Source: Castor canadensis
Lineage: Eukaryota > Chordata > Mammalia > Rodentia > Castoridae
Assembly (NCBI RefSeq): GCF_047511655.1
Contig: NC_133386.1
Location: forward strand, 173,187,146-173,251,145
Direction: 5' to 3'
DNA: 64,000 bases
The notes under the pieces were generated by a model that saw only the letters and a program-made list of their open reading frames with translations, did not search any database and had not been told where the DNA came from. Below are positions 59,201 through 64,000 of this stretch, piece by piece. The position numbers were made by a program, and so were the translations under genes. Numbering within the stretch: the first letter of the stretch is position 1; each line of letters opens with the position of its first letter.

Positions 59201-60090
59201 GGTTTCTTATGTAAAGATCTTTAAACTGAGTGATCCAGGCAGTGAGAACAACTAATTAGGAGGTTGAAATGAGCATGATTTATCAACCAGCATCTATAAA
59301 GTCCTGTGGTGGAAGTAGGGAGACGGTGCTGAGGAGACACAAAGGCTTTCCAGAAGGTACCTGAGCCCAGCTGGTTTTAAGGGAGGGATATTACTGAGGT
59401 AAACTGTATTTTCAGAAAAGATATAATCTGGCACAAGTAACCCAGACAAAGGCAGTTTAGAGTCAGAATCATATCCAGGCCAGAAGCAGGAAAAACAAGA
59501 AAGAATGAGTTAATCAGAAGAGAGATTAGATATGATGGAACCTCAAGAAGGGCCATATTTTGTGTTTGGAGGAGGAGGTACCCTGGATCAAAATCTACCC
59601 CTGTCTGTTTTCAAAGGCAGGGAATTTGGAGATGGCTTGATGTCCTTAATCTTTGAGTTGTAAAAGCAATTACCTACTGACTATTTTCAGCATTGCTAAC
59701 AGTGGTTCAATGCAGCCAAAAGAGCACATGAGGGAGTATTAGCTAATAAGGATTTTGGCTTTGGAATATACTCCAAGTACAGTAAGTTTCAGGGCAGCCT
59801 CTTCCATTCCTCTCTCTTCTCCACAACTTTTTTCTTCTCCATCAAAATGAGGCAATTTGTTCAGAACAAGGGAGGGAAGAGGTGGTGAGAAGTGAAGAGG
59901 TAACGGAACAAAGAGGGAAAGAAAGCGGTGTGGGCATGTGGGTTTGTACAAGAAGGCTTCTGGGGAGACTGAGTCAGTAATAATAGGCTTTGGAGCAGTG
60001 CCTTTGGCTCAGTCAGCTGTCAGAGAGCAGACAGCAGGTGATGAGCCACCATGAGGCAGAAGTTTCACTTTGGAATTGCCCTGTTTGTTT
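59201..60090. other. Intergenic DNA, no recognised feature
   Basis: No gene or classifiable repeat seen. Two direct copies of GATGG-rich text only. Confidence 0.4.
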
Positions 60091-60094
60091 GTTT

Positions 60095-60470
60095 TTAATT
60101 ACTATAGCAAAATACATAAAGCTGAGTGACTTTATAAGTGAAAGATTTATTTAGCTCCAAGTTTTGGGTGTTCAAGGGCTCACATCTGGTGATGGTCTCT
60201 TTGCTGGCAGAGTTGCAAGACAGTATCACATAGTAAAAGACAGAGTGCGTGTGTTTGTCTGAGTGTTCTGGCCTTGTTCTTATAAAGCATCAGAATTCAC
60301 TTATCAAGGCTCATAAATGACTTTATGTAATCCTAATTACCTCCCAAAGAATATACTCTGAATACCATAAGCAGATAAAGTTTTTACCTCCTTAGTGTCT
60401 CACAATAGGGATTAAACCAACATGAATTCAGAGGGACAAAGTGCCCTCAAACCATAGAATCTTGGTATCT
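60095..60470 (-). repeat. MaLR-like LTR fragment, reverse orientation
   Basis: The order ttactatagcaaaatacata, agctccaagttttgggtg, attacctcccaaagaatata, caatagggattaaaccaaca and ccctcaaaccatagaat is that of the reverse complement of MST/MLT-type MaLR LTRs. Confidence 0.55.
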
Positions 60471-60597
60471 AGATATGTTCCCTAAATTGTCAATGAACTC
60501 ATTGTCAATTGTCTTTGGACAAGCTTATCTGCACTCTCTTCCCCAAGTCCCAGTCAAGAACATAGGCTCTTTGTAGCCACGTTAATTTTCCCTGCTC

Positions 60598-60695
60598 TCT
60601 CTCCTTCCTTCCCTCCTTCTCTTTCTCTCTCTGTCTCTGTCTCTCTCTCTGTCTCTCTGTCTCTCTCTTTGTCTCTCTCCCTCCCTCTCTCAGGA
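60598..60695. repeat. (CT)n-rich simple repeat
   Basis: Pyrimidine run of CTCT, CTGT and CCCT units. It creates the Arg/Glu-rich - frame at 60554-60748. Confidence 0.95.
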
Positions 60696-60699
60696 CATT

Positions 60700-62220
60700 T
60701 CCATTGCATTGGGACTAATTTTTTCCTAGTTTCATTGCTGCTCCTCAAGGAAGGTTAAGATGATAAATTGACCCAATTAACGGCTTTCCTTGAGGCAAAG
60801 AATGAACCAGTCAGAGCGTGCAAGTATCTGGTCTTGTGAGTTATAGCTCTAACGTAAATGGCTGCTTTGGTCTGATGTGTATATATGCTTCCTGTGAGCT
60901 TATCAGACAGGAACACAGTATGGATAAAATCAATGCATCAGTTTTTGGATTGACAGAGCTAAGGGTCAAATTAATTCACCAAGGTAAAAAGTATCTAATG
61001 ACTCCTGGTATACTCCCTTCTTGTCACATTTAAAAATTATTATTAAGAAAAATCTTCCAAAACTTGAAATAAAGAAACGAGTGTCCACGTATCTTTTCGG
61101 TGTCATTGTTTGACATGCTCATGAAGTAACTATGTTCGTGATTTTGCTATTTATGATTTTAAGACACCAGACATTGAAGCTACATAGTAATTTATTGATT
61201 TCTTTCCAAGAAAAATATCATAACCATACCATACCATACCATATAGGTTTTAACCAGCTTTGTGTCTATTAAGCAGAAGTCATTTCAACATTCCTTTGAC
61301 TTCCTGTATAAAATGTCCATTTTAAAAATTCTCTTTGAGCCACTTTTATCATCTTACTGATTTCCTTCATTCACTGCTGAGTTGAAAGACATGTTCACTT
61401 TATATTTTTGTGTCAGTTTTGTGTTTAACTTTTTGAAAATTATGCTTCAACATCATCACATTCCTGCTTAAATGCGTTCCTTTCCAGTATTTGTGTGTTG
61501 AATAAACTGCACACAGTCAGACTGCTGGGTGTTGGATGTTTGTGACCATTGGATCTGATAATGTTGAATCTTTCAGAGCATTGGGATCTTTATAATAAAC
61601 TTTAATTATGCACTGCAACACAAAACAAAAAAATGAATATTTAAACTATTAGTTTATACATATTTTGAACAATCAAAGGCTTATCCTTTAGAAAGTGTGT
61701 GAGTTACAGTCTGATTTGTGTATGTTCCTGGTGGAAAGCAGCAGCAAAAGCAGAGACTGTCTGAGGCAAGGCAACAGGAAGTGTCCTCAAGCACAGTTTG
61801 AACTTGTAGGAAGAATAGGAGATGTATTCCCAGTGTTCCTGATTAGGATTTGTAGCATAATCCCCCAAGGCAATTAAATAATTTTTAGTGTCCACGAACT
61901 ATCCACAGTATAGTTGAAATAATGTACTTTTTATGCAACAGTATTATTTTCAGTAATTGTATCTTTTTATTGCAAATATATTTCAGATACAATATAAGGT
62001 AAGTAGTCTTTTTTGGGACAGACTTGGAAACTAGTCACAATTTATATGATATTGTTTCTATAGACAGTATGCATTTTGTTCTAAATGCTAAATAAAAAAG
62101 TTCTGGGGGAAGAAATATACAGTTCTTTAATAGACTGATAATAGCCTACAGTGAAGATTATTGCTATGATGAAATTAGGTAAATTACAAACTGCTTCCTT
62201 CTAAGGGAAATGGAAGCTTT
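60700..62220. other. Intergenic AT-rich DNA, no recognised gene
   Basis: Contains a short (CCATA)n run at 61222-61243. Otherwise nothing assigned. Confidence 0.4.
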
Positions 62221-62226
62221 GTGCAA

Positions 62227-62290
62227 GTGTATGCATGTGTGTGCCTGTGTGCATATGTGCATGTATGTATGTGTGTATGTGTGTGTGTTC
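62227..62290. repeat. (TG/TGTA)n-rich simple repeat
   Basis: Interrupted TG/CATG/TATG run. Confidence 0.9.
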
Positions 62291-62477
62291 CATTAATGCT
62301 ATCAAACCCTTTAATTTTCTAGCATTACAGTAGGATTCACATTCCATGTCCCTACAGGCTTTGCCCACATTTTCCTTTTTCACATAGTTGTTGTTAATAC
62401 CTATGATGTTAAGAACAAAATAATTTTCAACCCCAAATTGAACTTTTAGTATTTCATCTACCAAAAGTATCAATCCA

Positions 62478-62737
62478 GATTAAATTTTTTATTCATTTAT
62501 TCATTTTTATTAGAATATATTTCTTGTACAGGGAGGATTTATTATGATAATTTTGAACAGTCTTACATTATACATTGGTTAGATTGCCCCCACTATCTCC
62601 CTGCTTCGACCCCTTCCCCACCGCACTTACAGTAATTGCAAGAGGTTTCATTGTTCTATTTCATATATGTATAAAATCATGCTAAATTAATAATGTTCTC
62701 TGAATACTTGACACCTTCAGTGTGGTTTCGTAGTGTT
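62478..62737 (-). repeat. Old L1 3' UTR-like segment
   Basis: attcatttttattagaatat, ggaggatttattatgataat and a C-rich block (ttgcccccactatctccctg) in the style of an L1 3' end in reverse. Family unclear. Confidence 0.45.
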
Positions 62738-62754
62738 GGTAGTGGTAATTTCTT

Positions 62755-62837
62755 TTTTTTTTCATTTTTCTTTTATTATTCATATGTGCATACAAGGATT
62801 GGTTCATTTCTCCCCCCTGCCCCCACCCCCTCCCTTA
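62755..62837 (-). mobile_element. 83-bp extremely truncated LINE-1 with 17-bp TSD
   Basis: Only the last part of the L1 3' end (ttattattcatatgtgcata, then the C-rich block). It is bounded by exact copies of ggtagtggtaatttctt (62738-62754 and 62838-62854). Same family as 16310-16659 and 48273-53288. Confidence 0.93.
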
Positions 62838-62906
62838 GGTAGTGGTAATTTCTTAAGTGAGTTTCAGAGGAAGTGTTTTACAAGTCCCAGATTTCAACTT
62901 TACATA

Positions 62907-62931
62907 AAATGACCCTTATTAAGGGTCATTT
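62907..62931. repeat. Perfect inverted repeat
   Basis: aaatgaccctt, 3-base loop att, aagggtcattt: an 11-bp stem. Function unknown. Confidence 0.8.
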
Positions 62932-63765
62932 ACATTTTCTGGTTTCTGTATTGGGGAACTAGGGATATAAAGGGTTAAAATTCGAAATCAATGAACAGGG
63001 AATAATTTTAGTCACAATCAAAGAAGCATTATTTCTGATAGAAAATCTCTCAGAACTAAATCTATGAAAAGACAAAATCATATTCAATGGAGAAAATAAA
63101 GTATTAAAAATCAGAACATAGTTGGATACTTGGAAACTGGAACAATTTAACAGCATTAGTTTCAATGCTTTTGAAATAGTTTATTTTACTTAACTTTTAT
63201 CAAGCATTTTCCATTGAAATTAAAATGATACAGAATAATATTGAAGAGTGTATATATTCCTCTAAGGTTGAATATCAAGTTATTTCTACTGAATTTGCTT
63301 TTATAAGGTGCATGAATCTTTGTCCCTTTATGACTTTAAAGAATTACTTTAAGGAAATTGATGGGTCCAAGGCTATGAATATTTTTGACTCTTGTTACAA
63401 ATGACTTCCCAGAAAGATTGTATCAATTTGTGCTCTATCCACCTTTTGGTGTGTCTTACTCATTTTCACTTGGATTCTAAGATTGAGGATTGCCTTGAAA
63501 AACAATTGGATGGCTCTGTTTCCTAGCTGCCATGTCATAAAATGTTTTGCTCCATCATGCCCTCCTTGCCATGACAGATTGGAATCTCTGCAACCCACTT
63601 AAATGCCAGAAGGTCTTACAAGTCTCAAGTTTCAACCTTACATAAACCTATAGAAGAGGGGTTTCAGATTTGTCTTCTGCAAAGGAACTCTATTGTTGAT
63701 TCAAGCAAAGAAATTCTTAATCTATAGCTGATTGCTAAAGATCAAAAAATAGGAATGAAATAATT
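62932..63765. other. Intergenic DNA with probable old repeat remains
   Basis: 63360-63480 (cttcccagaaagattgtatc, aatttgtgctctatccacc) resembles an old L1 3' end in reverse. The rest is unassigned. Confidence 0.35.
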
Positions 63766-63970
63766 GTTTTTTGGTGGCATTAGAGTTTGAACTCAAGGCC
63801 TCACACTTGCTAGGGAGGTACTCTACCACTATACAAGCTCTTTTTTGTGCTGGATATTTTTGAGATAGGGTCTCACAAACTATTTTCTTAGGCTGGCATC
63901 GAACTGTGATCCTCCTGATCTCTGCCTCCAGAGTAACTAGAATTACAGATGTGAGCCACCAGTGCCCAGC
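63766..63970 (-). repeat. Composite B1/ID SINE
   Basis: Reverse-orientation dimer: tagagtttgaactcaaggcc, ggtactctaccactatacaa, then ggctggcatcgaactgtgat and acagatgtgagccaccagtg. Flanked by imperfect aatgaaataatt / aatgagacaatt. Confidence 0.88.
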
Positions 63971-64000
63971 AATGAGACAATTCTTTACAGGATCAGAAGT

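Overview
The window is nuclear DNA from a placental mammal. It contains interrupted genes with GT/GC-AG introns, a CpG island and dense SINE, LINE and LTR repeats. The gene order is the end of PRR5L (+ strand), then the complete TRAF6 coding region (- strand). This matches the mammalian 11p12-type PRR5L-TRAF6-RAG interval, and RAG1/RAG2 would lie beyond the right edge. The dominant SINE fuses a 7SL/B1-like left half to an ID/tRNA-like right half. Together with a rodent-like TRAF6 it suggests a rodent, and I favour Castorimorpha (beaver-like). The species call is from memory of repeat style, not from a search.

Layout. 1-784: PRR5L intron. 785-1179: last PRR5L coding exon, followed by a 3' UTR to about 3.48 kb. 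3.5-23.8 kb: intergenic DNA with MIR, L2, L1, MaLR-like LTRs and many SINEs. About 23.8-44.2 kb: TRAF6 on the - strand, with a long 3' UTR carrying three miR-146 8-mer sites and six coding exons (29084-29941, 31837-31914, 33725-33796, 35117-35275, 36121-36271, 38974-39269). It also has a roughly 4.7 kb first intron and a CpG-island promoter at 43.68-44.37 kb that contains a GC-rich minisatellite. 44.5-47.8 kb: upstream DNA. 47.8-59.2 kb: a nested stack of mobile elements. 59.2-64 kb: intergenic repeats.

The nested stack can be read from target-site duplications (TSDs). A B1/ID SINE was split by an LTR retroelement (47839-59061, 4-bp TSD ctag, - strand). That element was itself hit by an internally deleted LINE-1 (48273-53288, 15-bp TSD), a solo LTR of another family (55439-55775, 5-bp TSD taaac) and a 5S rRNA fragment (54653-54721, 10-bp direct repeats). 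Two other young L1 tails, one only 83 bp long, also have perfect TSDs.

I found no evidence of a new multigene system. The points most worth checking are the GC-AG intron and miR-146 site cluster of TRAF6, the minisatellite at its promoter, the ORF1-ORF2 deletion L1 and its antisense open frame, and the 5S-derived insert. Most other open frames are chance frames in repeats, introns or GC-rich tandem DNA.
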